Below, piece by piece: positions 43,068 to 51,924 of a stretch of DNA of 64,000 nucleotides. The translations under genes and the position numbers were made by a program. The stretch comes from Bacillota bacterium. Its GTDB lineage: Bacteria; Bacillota; Clostridia; Christensenellales; CAG-138. Position 1 is the first letter of the stretch. Each line of letters starts with the position of its first letter. The DNA is taken from positions 62,001-126,000 of the forward strand of contig JAEXEN010000018.1 of NCBI GenBank assembly GCA_023400985.1, read 5' to 3'. The notes beneath the pieces are model-generated. The model was given only the letters and a program-made list of their open reading frames with translations, was not told the origin of the DNA and did no database searches.

Positions 43068-44365
43068 TGAACACAGTGGGCGTAATATCGCTCGGCTGCT
43101 CCAAAAACCGCGTGGATACCGAATACCTGCTTTTCTACCTCGCGCAAGCGGGGTTTACGATCGTACAAAAGGCCGAAGACGCCGATATACTCATCGTCAA
43201 TACCTGCGGTTTCATCACGCCCGCTAAGCAGGAATCCATCGATACCATACTCGAAATGGCGCAGTACAAAACAAAAGGAAGCTGCTCGCTCCTCGTCGTG
43301 ACGGGTTGTTTGAGCCAGCGCTATCCGAACGAGTTGAAGAAGGAGCTTCCCGAGGCAGATATGCTCTGGGGCGTCAAGGATTACCGCGCACTCGCGCAAA
43401 AACTCGCCGCGATGGCGGGGAAGGACGCATTCAATACCCGCGACTTCGCCTCGCGCATTCTGACGACGCCAGATTACAGCGCCTATCTTCGCATCGCCGA
43501 CGGCTGCGACAATCTCTGCACCTATTGCGCGATACCGTTTATACGCGGCCCGAAGCGGAGCGTGCCGATGGACGATCTTCTCCGCGAGGCAAAAACGCTT
43601 GTAAGCAGCGGCGTCACAGAGCTTACCGCCATCGCGCAGGACACCTCCGCCTACGGCATCGACATCTACGGCAGGCCCATGCTCAAGGAACTTTTAAAGG
43701 AGCTCGCATCCGTGGAGGGTCTATCCTGGCTTCGCGTTCTCTATGCGTACCCGAACACGGTGGATGAAGCCCTCGTGGATGAAATGCTGAAAAACGAAAA
43801 GATCGTTCCGTACCTCGATATTCCCATCCAGCACATCGCACAAAGCATGCTTACGGCTATGAACCGCCACGGTACGCGCAAGCATATCGAACGTATTTTA
43901 AAATACATCCGTTCCGCCTCGCCGGACTTCGTTTTGCGCACCACCGTGATGGTGGGCTTTCCGGGGGAGACAGAGGACGATTTCAAGAAGCTCTACGACT
44001 TCATAGGCGCAAACCCGTTCGACAGGCTCGGCGCTTTCGTATTTTCGCCGGAGGACGGCACGTCCGCGGCGGAAATGCCCGCGCAGGTTGACGAAGAGAC
44101 CGCGCAGGAAAGGCTCGACGCCATCATGAAGCTGCAAAGGGGGGTATCCCTCGAGCTTAACCAAAAGCGCGTCGGCAGGACCTATCGCGTTTTAACGGAA
44201 GAATTAAAAGGACAAACCGCCTCGGGCCGTTCCTACGCCGAAGCGCCGGAGGTGGACGGGTCCATTTCGTTCACGCGTTCGGGCACGCCGCTCAAAGAGG
44301 GCGAATTCACCCTCGTGCGCATCAAAAGCGCAGGCCATTACGATCTACAGGGAGAACAGGTATGA
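43064..44365 (+). CDS. rimO: Ribosomal protein S12 methylthiotransferase
   Basis: 433 residues. N-terminal UPF0004 domain with SLGCSKNRVDTE and a Cys in NTCGFI; radical SAM domain with the CxxxCxxC cluster in ADGCDNLCTYCAIPFIRG; C-terminal TRAM domain (from about 365). It adds a methylthio group to Asp of S12 using two [4Fe-4S] clusters. LGCSKNRVD and the short insert distinguish it from MiaB, which is at the other end of the window. Overlaps ftsK by 4 bp. Confidence 0.93.
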   Translation: MMNTVGVISLGCSKNRVDTEYLLFYLAQAGFTIVQKAEDADILIVNTCGFITPAKQESIDTILEMAQYKTKGSCSLLVVTGCLSQRYPNELKKELPEADMLWGVKDYRALAQKLAAMAGKDAFNTRDFASRILTTPDYSAYLRIADGCDNLCTYCAIPFIRGPKRSVPMDDLLREAKTLVSSGVTELTAIAQDTSAYGIDIYGRPMLKELLKELASVEGLSWLRVLYAYPNTVDEALVDEMLKNEKIVPYLDIPIQHIAQSMLTAMNRHGTRKHIERILKYIRSASPDFVLRTTVMVGFPGETEDDFKKLYDFIGANPFDRLGAFVFSPEDGTSAAEMPAQVDEETAQERLDAIMKLQRGVSLELNQKRVGRTYRVLTEELKGQTASGRSYAEAPEVDGSISFTRSGTPLKEGEFTLVRIKSAGHYDLQGEQV

Positions 44366-44901
44366 ATCTACCAAACAAACTTACCGTCCTTCGCATCCTT
44401 CTTGTACCCGTGTTCATCGCTTGCTTTTACATCGACGTTACATGGGAGCTTTACCTTGCGGCCGCCGTCTTTTTCCTTGCGTACATGACGGACATCCTCG
44501 ACGGGCAGATCGCTCGAAAAAAGGAGATCGTAACCGATTTTGGGAAGCTCATGGACCCCATTGCCGATAAGCTCCTCACATCGAGCGCGCTCATCATGCT
44601 TGTGGGCGAAAGCCTTCTTTCGCCGATACCGGCGTTCATCATCATCGCGCGGGAATTCATCATCAGCGGCTTCCGCCTCGTTTCCGCCGGAAACGGCAAG
44701 GTGATCGCGGCGAGCTGGCTCGGAAAAACCAAGACCATTACCCAATGTGTCGCCGTCATATTGATTCTTCTTGACGCGCCGATCGCGAACATCCTCGGTT
44801 TCTCCCTCGGGATGATCGTTATGTGGGTGTCGGTATTTTTCACCGTCTGGTCGGGCGCTGATTACATCATCAAAAACAAAGGAGCCGTAAACTTTCAATA
44901 A
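44362..44901 (+). CDS. pgsA: CDP-diacylglycerol-glycerol-3-phosphate 3-phosphatidyltransferase
   Basis: 179 residues with four to six membrane helices. The CDP-alcohol phosphatidyltransferase motif is complete: DILDGQIAR, G in FGKLMDP, then DPIADK (D-G-x2-A-R-x8-G-x3-D-x3-D). Makes phosphatidylglycerol-phosphate for membrane lipids. Overlaps rimO by 4 bp (ATGA) and its stop shares a base with the cinA ATG. Confidence 0.93.
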   Translation: MNLPNKLTVLRILLVPVFIACFYIDVTWELYLAAAVFFLAYMTDILDGQIARKKEIVTDFGKLMDPIADKLLTSSALIMLVGESLLSPIPAFIIIAREFIISGFRLVSAGNGKVIAASWLGKTKTITQCVAVILILLDAPIANILGFSLGMIVMWVSVFFTVWSGADYIIKNKGAVNFQ

Positions 44902-46130
44902 TGACAGCAGAAATCATTGCGGTAGGAACCGAACTCCTGATGGGGCAGATCCTCAACACCAACGCGCAGTTCATCGCCCAAAGGCTTGCCACGGCGGGCG
45001 TGAACTGCTATTTTCAGACCGTCGTGGGAGATAATCCCGCACGCCTCAGCGACACGTTATCCCTCGCGCTGTCGCGCGCGGACATGGTGATCATAACGGG
45101 AGGCCTGGGACCGACCGGCGACGACCTCACGAAGGAGACCGCGGCGGCGCTTTTCAAAAAAGAGCTTCATTACGACGAGGAAAGCCTTACGGCCCTCAGG
45201 GATCGCTTTTTAAAAATGGGTCGGGAAATGACACCTAACAACCTGAAACAGGCGATGTTCCCTGAGGACTCCGTCATTTTAAAAAACGACAACGGCACCG
45301 CGCCCGGCTGCATCCTGGAGGAAAACGGCAAGGCGATCGCACTGTTGCCCGGGCCGCCGCGTGAAATGCAGCCCATGTTTGAGGAACAATTGCTCCCCTA
45401 TATTGCGAAAAAGGGGGGGAGCATGCTTTACTCGCGCGTCGTCCGCATCTTCGGAGTCGGAGAATCGGCCGTGGAATACCGCCTAAAGGAGCTGATCGAT
45501 CACCAAAAGAACCCCACCATAGCGCCTTACGCCCTTACGGGCGAGGTGACGCTTCGCGTTACGGCCCGCTGCAAGTCCGAAGCGGAGGGAGAGCTGCTCG
45601 TCGCACCCGTGCTGGAAAAGATCAAGGCGGTCATCGGCGACGCGGTGTATTCCACCCATAACGAAGCGCTGCACGAGGTCTGCGGCAAACTTTTGATAAA
45701 AAAGGGCCTCACGCTTTCTTTGGCGGAAAGCTGCACGGGAGGGTTGATCGCGTCGACTGTCGTTTCCATGCCCGGAAGCTCGGCGTTTTTTCTGGAGGGC
45801 GCCGTTACCTATTCCAATCCTGCCAAACAAAGGCGTTTAAACGTGAAGGAAGAAACGCTCGCGCGCTTCGGCGCGGTCAGCCGCGAAACGGCGCTCGAGA
45901 TGGCGGAGGGCATGCGCTTGAGCTCCCATAGCGATATCGCGCTTTCCGTAACGGGCCTCGCGGGGCCGGAAGGCGGCAACGCGGAGAAACCCGTCGGGCT
46001 TGTGTATATCGGCATAGCGGACACTTCGGGCGCAGATGCCCATGCGTTCCGTTTGAGCGGAGACCGTGAGCGCATACGGCAGCTTGCGGCGCTGAACGCG
46101 CTCGATATATTGCGCAGAAAAATAAAATAG
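44901..46130 (+). CDS. cinA: CinA, nicotinamide-nucleotide amidase family
   Basis: 409 residues. N-terminal molybdopterin-binding-like domain (1-170: AEIIAVGTELLMGQI, TGGLGPTGDD), a middle domain, and a C-terminal PncC-type amidase domain (about 255-405) with LAESCTGGLIAS. The amidase domain deamidates NMN in pyridine nucleotide salvage. cinA just before recA is a common arrangement in Bacillota; here recA has its own promoter 55 bp later. Confidence 0.93.
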   Translation: MTAEIIAVGTELLMGQILNTNAQFIAQRLATAGVNCYFQTVVGDNPARLSDTLSLALSRADMVIITGGLGPTGDDLTKETAAALFKKELHYDEESLTALRDRFLKMGREMTPNNLKQAMFPEDSVILKNDNGTAPGCILEENGKAIALLPGPPREMQPMFEEQLLPYIAKKGGSMLYSRVVRIFGVGESAVEYRLKELIDHQKNPTIAPYALTGEVTLRVTARCKSEAEGELLVAPVLEKIKAVIGDAVYSTHNEALHEVCGKLLIKKGLTLSLAESCTGGLIASTVVSMPGSSAFFLEGAVTYSNPAKQRRLNVKEETLARFGAVSRETALEMAEGMRLSSHSDIALSVTGLAGPEGGNAEKPVGLVYIGIADTSGADAHAFRLSGDRERIRQLAALNALDILRRKIK

Positions 46131-46142
46131 ATGCAAATAACC

Positions 46143-46159
46143 CGAACAAATGTTATAAT
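46143..46159 (+). promoter_or_regulatory. recA promoter -10 overlapped by a LexA-like box
   Basis: CGAACAAATGTTAT (46143-46156) matches the LexA consensus CGAACRNRYGTTYG except at the last two positions, and overlaps the -10 TATAAT (46154-46159). The -35 region (ATGCAA at 46131-46136) is weak. Placement at the recA promoter supports true LexA control. Confidence 0.65.
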
Positions 46160-46185
46160 AAATTAATCTGCAAGAGGGATGGTGT

Positions 46186-47232
46186 ATGGACCGCATGGTG
46201 GGGAAGGAAAAAGCATTGGAAATGGCTTTGAGCCAGATCGAAAAACAGTTTGGCAAGGGCACCGTGATGAAGCTGGGCGACGCCGCCTCCAAAATATCCG
46301 TTTCCACGATACCCTCAGGGTGTTTGGAGCTCGACATCGCGCTTGGCGTAGGCGGTATTCCGCGCGGCAGGATCATTGAGATCTACGGGCCGGAATCCTC
46401 CGGTAAAACCACCATGGCGCTGCATGTGATCGCCGAATCGCAAAAGCTCGGCGGCACGGCCGCCTTTATCGACGCAGAGCACGCGCTCGACCCGGTCTAC
46501 GCCAAAAACCTCGGCGTGAATGTGGATGAGCTTTACGTTTCCCAGCCTGATAACGGCGAGCAGGCGCTCGAGATCACCGAGGCGCTTGTGCGAAGCGGCG
46601 CGATCGACATCGTGGTCATCGACTCCGTGGCGGCGCTCGTTCCCAAGGCCGAGATCGAAGGCGATATGGGCGACTCGCATGTCGGGTTGCAGGCAAGGCT
46701 CATGTCGCAGGCACTCAGAAAGCTCGCGGGCGTGATCAGCAAATCCAACACCATCGTTATTTTCATCAATCAGCTGCGCGAGAAAGTGGGCGTCATGTTC
46801 GGCAACCCGGAGGTAACCACCGGCGGCAAGGCGCTCAAATTTTACGCCTCCATTCGCCTCGACGTCCGCAAGATCGACACGCTCAAAAACGGCAATGAGG
46901 CCTACGGCAACCGCACGCGTATCAAGGTCGTCAAAAACAAGGTCGCGCCGCCGTTCAAAACCGCCGAATTCGATATCATTTACGGCGAAGGCATTTCCAA
47001 AGAGGGCTCCATCCTCGATATGGCAGCCGCACGCAAGATCATCCAAAAGACGGGCGCGTGGTATTCCTACGGCGATCTCCGCATCGGCCAGGGCCGCGAT
47101 AACGCGCGCCTTTTCCTGAAAGACAATAAGGAACTTTGCGCCGAGATCGAAGGTAAGATCCGCGCGGAGCTTGCCAGTATCGAACTCCCGCAGGAGGCCG
47201 AAAACGACGACGCCGAGCCCTACGACGAATGA
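46186..47232 (+). CDS. recA: Recombinase RecA
   Basis: 348 residues, complete. Walker A GPESSGKTT, Walker B IVVIDSVAAL, the L2 loop region NQLREKVGVMFGNPEVTTGG, and the usual acidic C-terminus (EAENDDAEPYDE). Forms nucleoprotein filaments for recombination and stimulates LexA self-cleavage; lexA lies 8 kb downstream. Start ATG 46186 follows AGAGGGA. Confidence 0.97.
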   Translation: MDRMVGKEKALEMALSQIEKQFGKGTVMKLGDAASKISVSTIPSGCLELDIALGVGGIPRGRIIEIYGPESSGKTTMALHVIAESQKLGGTAAFIDAEHALDPVYAKNLGVNVDELYVSQPDNGEQALEITEALVRSGAIDIVVIDSVAALVPKAEIEGDMGDSHVGLQARLMSQALRKLAGVISKSNTIVIFINQLREKVGVMFGNPEVTTGGKALKFYASIRLDVRKIDTLKNGNEAYGNRTRIKVVKNKVAPPFKTAEFDIIYGEGISKEGSILDMAAARKIIQKTGAWYSYGDLRIGQGRDNARLFLKDNKELCAEIEGKIRAELASIELPQEAENDDAEPYDE

Positions 47233-47262
47233 TTTTATAAAAAACACAAAAGATTTACAATC

Positions 47263-47299
47263 AGGACGCCGCAATTTCGGCGTCCTTGACTTTTATTTT
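47263..47299 (+). terminator. Terminator after recA
   Basis: AGGACGCCG pairs with CGGCGTCCT over a 6 nt loop, followed by TGACTTTTATTTT. Confidence 0.75.
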
Positions 47300-47451
47300 C
47301 AAAGGGTTTACAATAATTTAGAGTTATTGTGCCGGTATGTAATTTCGTAAATAGGCGTGTTTTGTTCGTGTTTTATTTATGAAACTGTATCTGTGCATAC
47401 GGATGCCTATTTCGGATACATTTTTTATATTTTTTGGAGGTGCTCTATTCG
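47300..47451 (+). other. A+T-rich leader region of rny
   Basis: About 150 bases holding the promoter and leader of rny; I cannot fix the promoter. Seen here: CAATAA/TTATTG short stem (47311-47329), matching ATAGGC and GCCTAT far apart (about 47352 and 47405), and GTATC...GATAC followed by TTTTTT near 47419, a weak terminator-like fold. Possible leader control of RNase Y level; not established. Confidence 0.35.
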
Positions 47452-48996
47452 GTGATTGACATCATAATCCCCGTCGTTGTCGGGGTGGTTGCCCTTGGGT
47501 TGGGCATAGCAGGCGGGTACTATTACAGAAGGAACATCGCGGAAGCTAAGGTTGCAAAGGCGGAAGATGCCGTCAGAAAAATGATCGACGACGCGCAGAA
47601 GAAAGCCGAAACCATCAAAAAGGAAACCGTACTGGAAGCGAAAGAAGAAGTATACCGCATCAAAAGCGAAAGCGAAAGGGAGCTACGGGACAGGCGTACG
47701 GAGCTCCAGCGCACGGAACGCAGGCTTTTACAGCGCGAGGAAACGCTCGATAAAAAGTTCGACGGTATCGAGCAGCGCGAGGAAGCTCTCAACAAAAAGC
47801 AAAAAGACGTAGAAAATATGGAAGCTTCTATTCAGGAGCTTCACGACAAGCAGCTGAAAGAACTTGAAACCATCTCCGGATTGTCCATGGATGAAGCAAA
47901 ATCCATTCTGCTGAACAATGTGGAACGCGAAGCGCGTCACGACGCGGCCGTAATGCTTCGCGAAATCGAAGCGAAAACCAAGGAAGAGGCCGATAAGAAG
48001 GCCCGCAACATCATTTCTCTCGCGGTGCAACGCGTTGCGGCCGATCACGTTGCGGAAACCACTGTTTCCGTCGTGCCTCTGCCCAACGATGAAATGAAAG
48101 GCCGCATCATCGGCCGAGAGGGCCGCAACATCCGCACGCTTGAAACCGCCACGGGCGTCGATCTCATCATCGACGATACGCCGGAAGCGGTTATTCTTTC
48201 GGGCTTCGATCCGGTGCGCCGCGAGGTCGCCCGCATCGCGCTTGAAAAGCTTATTCTCGACGGGCGTATCCATCCTGCCCGCATCGAGGAAATGGTGGAA
48301 AAGGCAAAAAAAGAAGTCGATACGCAGATACGTGAGGCAGGCGAACAGGCCGTATTCGAAGTAGGCGTACATGGGCTGCATCACGAGCTTGTAAGGCTTC
48401 TGGGCCGTCTCAAATACCGCACTAGCTATGGCCAGAACGTGCTTAAACATTCCGTCGAGGTGGCGCATCTCGCGGGCATCATGGCCGCGGAGCTCGGCGC
48501 AAACATAACGCTTGCCAAGCGTGCGGGACTTTTGCACGACATCGGCAAGGCAGTCGACCACGAGGTGGAAGGCCCGCATGTACAGATCGGCGCGGACCTC
48601 GCCAAGAAATACCGTGAAAACAACCAGATCGTCAACGCCATCATGGCGCACCACGGCGACGTGGAGCCCACCTCCATCGAGGCCGTGCTCGTACAGGCCG
48701 CAGACGCAATTTCGGCCGCTCGGCCGGGCGCACGCCGTGAGACGCTCGAAAACTACATCAAGCGCCTTGACAAGCTCGAGGAGATCGCAAACTCCTTCGA
48801 GGGCGTGGATAAATCCTTTGCAATCCAAGCCGGCCGCGAGGTGCGCATCCTTGTAAAACCCGAAAACGTGAACGACGCGGATACCATCATCATGGCGAAA
48901 GAGATCGTGAAGCGCATAGAGTCCGAGCTCGAGTACCCGGGCCAGATCAAGGTCAACGTTATCCGCGAAACACGCGCTGTAGAATTCGCAAAATAA
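47452..48996 (+). CDS. rny: Ribonuclease Y
   Basis: 514 residues. N-terminal membrane helix (1-22), a long coiled coil (about 25-190), a KH RNA-binding domain with GRIIGREGRNIRTLETATGVD (about 205-260), and an HD phosphohydrolase domain with LLHDIGKAVDHE (about 355-365). Starts mRNA decay at the membrane. Start is GTG 47452: GGAGGT (47436-47441) is its ribosome site and excludes the TTG at 47434. The window also carries a YmcA/YlbF-type gene, a known RNase Y partner family. Confidence 0.95.
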   Translation: MIDIIIPVVVGVVALGLGIAGGYYYRRNIAEAKVAKAEDAVRKMIDDAQKKAETIKKETVLEAKEEVYRIKSESERELRDRRTELQRTERRLLQREETLDKKFDGIEQREEALNKKQKDVENMEASIQELHDKQLKELETISGLSMDEAKSILLNNVEREARHDAAVMLREIEAKTKEEADKKARNIISLAVQRVAADHVAETTVSVVPLPNDEMKGRIIGREGRNIRTLETATGVDLIIDDTPEAVILSGFDPVRREVARIALEKLILDGRIHPARIEEMVEKAKKEVDTQIREAGEQAVFEVGVHGLHHELVRLLGRLKYRTSYGQNVLKHSVEVAHLAGIMAAELGANITLAKRAGLLHDIGKAVDHEVEGPHVQIGADLAKKYRENNQIVNAIMAHHGDVEPTSIEAVLVQAADAISAARPGARRETLENYIKRLDKLEEIANSFEGVDKSFAIQAGREVRILVKPENVNDADTIIMAKEIVKRIESELEYPGQIKVNVIRETRAVEFAK

Positions 48997-49013
48997 GGCG
49001 TTGCTACTTATCT

Positions 49014-49050
49014 AAAAAAAGGATATGCTTGAAAAAGCGTATCCTTTTTA
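49014..49050 (+). terminator. Terminator after rny
   Basis: AAAAAAAGGATATGC... pairs with GCGTATCCTTTTTA across a short loop; strong T tract. Confidence 0.8.
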
Positions 49051-49073
49051 ATTATCAGGAAAGAGGCATATCC

Positions 49074-50006
49074 ATGGAAAACCGTATTCCCGTTGCCGAC
49101 GCGCACTGCGATTTTCTTTATTATATGGCGCATAACGATTTTTGCCTGCAATCGCTTAAAGGAAACCAATCGCTGAGCCTAGAGCGCATGGAGCAGGGCA
49201 ATGTAAAGCTGCAGTTCTTCGCGGCGTGGGTGGACCCCGCGGGACGTCTTTCCTGCTTGCAGCAGGCCCTCGACCTTTTTGACGCTTACTGGCGGATGCT
49301 CGATGAAAACGAATGCCTCATACCTTTTTCAAAGGATTTCTCCCCGGAAAGCGGCAAAATTGCCACCGTATTGACGGTAGAAGGTGGCGAGGCCATTCAC
49401 GGAAGGCTCGAAAACCTGCGGCTTTTCCACAGGCTCGGCGTACGCGCCATGACGCTTACATGGAACGCAACCAACGAGCTTGCTTCGCCCGCCATGCGGC
49501 GCGGCAGGAAGGGGCTTACTGAGCTTGGGAGAAAGGTGGTGGGGGAGATGTGCCGCATCGGCATTGCGCCCGATGTGGCGCATTTGAACGATGCTGGCAT
49601 CGACGAGGTGCTGGAGCTTGCCACCGTTCCCATTTTCGCCTCGCATTCCAACGCCCGCGCCGTCTGCCCGCATCCGCGCTCGCTCTTAGACGAGCATATC
49701 CGTGCCATCGCAAAGCAAAACGGCATTATCTGCGTAAACTTTTACCCGCCGCAGCTCACGGAAAAAAAGCCCGCATCCATTGAAGACATCGTAAAGCATA
49801 TAACGCATATAGCGGGCATTGCGGGAATCGACGCCGTAGGGCTCGGCTCGGATTTCGACGGTATGAGCGACTATCCGCACGATATGAAGCACAGCGGCTA
49901 CTTCCCGAAGCTCTTCGACGCGCTCATGCGAGAGGGCTTTTCGGAAAGAGACATACAAAAGATCGCCTATGAGAATTTACGGAATTACATCGCAAAGTTT
50001 TGCTGA
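49074..50006 (+). CDS. Membrane dipeptidase family protein (peptidase M19)
   Basis: 310 residues. Zinc site HxD in VADAHCDFLYY, bridging Glu in VEGGEAIHG, histidines in FASHSNARAVCPHPRSL, and Asp in GLGSDFDGM are all in the M19 order. Cleaves dipeptides, often with D-residues; may serve peptidoglycan peptide salvage. No signal peptide, so cytoplasmic. ATG 49074 (AAAGAGG upstream) is chosen over an open frame from 49029 that runs through the rny terminator. Confidence 0.9.
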   Translation: MENRIPVADAHCDFLYYMAHNDFCLQSLKGNQSLSLERMEQGNVKLQFFAAWVDPAGRLSCLQQALDLFDAYWRMLDENECLIPFSKDFSPESGKIATVLTVEGGEAIHGRLENLRLFHRLGVRAMTLTWNATNELASPAMRRGRKGLTELGRKVVGEMCRIGIAPDVAHLNDAGIDEVLELATVPIFASHSNARAVCPHPRSLLDEHIRAIAKQNGIICVNFYPPQLTEKKPASIEDIVKHITHIAGIAGIDAVGLGSDFDGMSDYPHDMKHSGYFPKLFDALMREGFSERDIQKIAYENLRNYIAKFC

Positions 50007-50020
50007 ATAACGGAGAAAAC

Positions 50021-50710
50021 ATGAATTATACGCTTGCTGTTTTTGATATGGACGGAACGATACTGGATACGCTCGAAGACCTTGCGGCAAGCCTGAATTT
50101 TGCATTAAAAGGGGAAGGTTTTCCAACGAGAACTTTAGACGAGGTGCGCAACTTTGTCGGGAATGGGGTGCGAAAGCTGGTTGAACGCGGTGTTCCCGGC
50201 ACAGCTTCCGCCGCTGAAATCGACGAGGTCTACGCGGCATTCATAGTGCATTACAAGGAGCATTGCGCCGACAGTACAAGGCCGTACGACGGCATACTTT
50301 CGTTGTTGAAGCAACTCAAAAAGGCAGGCTGCAAGACCGCCGTCGTTTCCAATAAGGCGGACTTCGCCGTTAAAGAATTGTGTGTACGGTATTTTGACGG
50401 GCTGTTCGACGCAGCCGTCGGAGAACGGCCCGGCGTAAAAAAGAAGCCGGCGCCCGATTCCGTAAACGAGGTATTGCGACTTTTATCTAAAGATAAGGCG
50501 GATACCGTATATATCGGAGATTCGGAGGTCGACATCGAAACGGCGGATAATGCGGGACTTTCCTGTATTTCGATAGACTGGGGCTTCCGCGACCGTGGCT
50601 TTTTAATTGCGCACGGCGCAAAATTCATCGTCTCCGCGCCGGAGGAGCTGGCACGGATGGTAAAAGGGCCGGAAGAGCTAAAGACGAAAACAGGAAAGTA
50701 TAAAGTATAA
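50021..50710 (+). CDS. HAD family phosphatase (phosphoglycolate phosphatase-like)
   Basis: 229 residues. HAD motifs: DMDGTILDT (I), VVSNK (II), KPAPDS with preceding lysines (III) and YIGDSEVDIETADNAG (IV); the alpha-helical cap lies between I and II (about 15-90). Likely a sugar-phosphate or phosphoglycolate phosphatase. CGGAGAA just before ATG 50021 fixes the start. It follows the dipeptidase by 14 bp. Confidence 0.88.
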   Translation: MNYTLAVFDMDGTILDTLEDLAASLNFALKGEGFPTRTLDEVRNFVGNGVRKLVERGVPGTASAAEIDEVYAAFIVHYKEHCADSTRPYDGILSLLKQLKKAGCKTAVVSNKADFAVKELCVRYFDGLFDAAVGERPGVKKKPAPDSVNEVLRLLSKDKADTVYIGDSEVDIETADNAGLSCISIDWGFRDRGFLIAHGAKFIVSAPEELARMVKGPEELKTKTGKYKV

Positions 50711-50738
50711 AGGCGTCCACATACGTGAACGCCTTTTT
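50709..50738 (+). terminator. Terminator after the HAD gene
   Basis: AAAGGCGT-C-CAC pairs with GTG-A-ACGCCTTT, one internal mismatch, then TTT. Confidence 0.75.
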
Positions 50739-50813
50739 CTCTGGAATTATGTTGCAAATAAAATTTCGCCGTTCAGTCTATAATACTTGTCGGCTTTACA
50801 TAATGCACATAAT

Positions 50814-51578
50814 CTACGTTAAGGCATAAATCGTAAATTCCCCGGGTATTTTCTCATTATCCCAGTTGGGATGTTCATTGAACTCCCGTATATTGAATCC
50901 TGCATGAATGACTGAATTCAGAATCTCACTCAGAGTATAAAACCGTAGAGAACAATCAGGAAAATCAACTTGGTCTTGCTGTGGGAAATAATTCTTATAT
51001 GCCACATCTCCATCGTGAATATCACTGTCGAAGTAATTTCCGCCTGTTACTGCCGCATTTTTGCCTGGTATGCCTGCTGCAATGATTTTTCGGAATGGGT
51101 GAAAATCGCTTAAAATCAACTTTCCTCCCGGTTTGAGGATGCTATATAAAAGGTATGAAAACCGATCGATGTCATGAAAATAATGTAATATTCCACCTTC
51201 AAGATAAGCAATATCAAATAAGTTTCCGAATCGACTCAGATCAACATCATAAAAATCGCAAAGTTCAAAATTTATAGAAACTTCTGCACAACTCGCCAGT
51301 TCTAATGCATATCTTTTATTTTCTATTGAGATATCAAAAACTGTAACATCCGCGCCCAGAACTGCAAGCGGCACAGCTATTCTTCCATTTGAACCGCATA
51401 CATTAGCGATTTTCAATCCTTGTATGTTTTCAAAATATTTCTGATGGAATCTTAAGCGTGCTTTCGGGTCATTTTTAATTTGCACCGCTTTTTCTTTTGG
51501 CGTACCATAATTCATATTCCAAAATTCATACGCGCGATATTCCCAAGCTTTTTTGTTTTTAAGCGAAATGTTGTCCAT
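50814..51578 (-). CDS. SAM-dependent methyltransferase, A+T-rich gene
   Basis: 254 residues. SAM motif I is IANVCGSNGRIAVPLAVLGA (about 56-75), with acidic VTVFDISIENK, CDFYDVDLSRF and the post-motif FDIAYLEGGILHYFHDIDRF; LKPGGKLILSDFHPF follows. It resembles methyltransferases of the ubiquinone/SmtA style but no substrate is shown. Its codon use is clearly different from the rest of the window (many AAA, AAT, ATT, TTT), so it was probably acquired by transfer. It sits alone between the HAD gene and tRNA-Trp; AGGAAA precedes the ATG. Confidence 0.82.
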   Translation of the reverse strand: MDNISLKNKKAWEYRAYEFWNMNYGTPKEKAVQIKNDPKARLRFHQKYFENIQGLKIANVCGSNGRIAVPLAVLGADVTVFDISIENKRYALELASCAEVSINFELCDFYDVDLSRFGNLFDIAYLEGGILHYFHDIDRFSYLLYSILKPGGKLILSDFHPFRKIIAAGIPGKNAAVTGGNYFDSDIHDGDVAYKNYFPQQDQVDFPDCSLRFYTLSEILNSVIHAGFNIREFNEHPNWDNEKIPGEFTIYALT

Positions 51579-51692
51579 GACAATTTTCCTGTCTTATAAA
51601 TAATCCGCAGTCCAAAACGGACTGACGTATTTCTGATTATCTGAGTTTTGAAACAATCTTTCAATCCATATTATCACATTTTTTTACATAAG

Positions 51693-51731
51693 AAAAGGCA
51701 TACCTTCCCCTTGGTGGAAGGTATGCCTTTT
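51693..51731 (-). terminator. Terminator of tRNA-Trp
   Basis: A perfect 16 bp stem (AAAAGGCATACCTTCC with its complement, 51693-51708 and 51716-51731, 7 nt loop) directly after the tRNA CCA end. Confidence 0.85.
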
Positions 51732-51805
51732 TGGCAGGGGCAGAAGGACTCGAACCCTCAAGAACGGTTTTGGAGACCGCTATGTTACCATTACATCATG
51801 CCCCT
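51732..51805 (-). tRNA. tRNA-Trp (anticodon CCA)
   Basis: 74 bases with encoded CCA. Acceptor AGGGGCA/TGCCCCT, D arm ATGT/ACAT, anticodon stem GCGGT/ACCGT around loop CTCCAAA (anticodon CCA), T arm GAGGG/CCTTC with loop TTCGAGT. Discriminator base is G, as expected for tryptophan tRNAs. Confidence 0.95.
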
Positions 51806-51823
51806 AAATTTTGCAACGATGGT

Positions 51824-51853
51824 ATTATAGCATTTCCGCTTTACCGGTGTCAA
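51824..51853 (-). promoter_or_regulatory. Promoter of tRNA-Trp
   Basis: Minus strand perfect TTGACA (51853-51848), 18 bp, perfect TATAAT (51829-51824), 18 bp before the tRNA 5' end. Confidence 0.85.
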
Positions 51854-51887
51854 TCGAAGAATCCGCTTTCAGGGAGTATGCGCCAGA

Positions 51888-51896
51888 TGCTATAAT
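51888..51896 (+). promoter_or_regulatory. Extended -10 promoter of rnhA
   Basis: TGCTATAAT at 51888-51896 with a weak -35 (TTCAGG region, 17 bp upstream). It is divergent from the tRNA promoter. Confidence 0.55.
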
Positions 51897-51924
51897 AGAA
51901 GCAGAAAATGTGGGGGATTGTATT

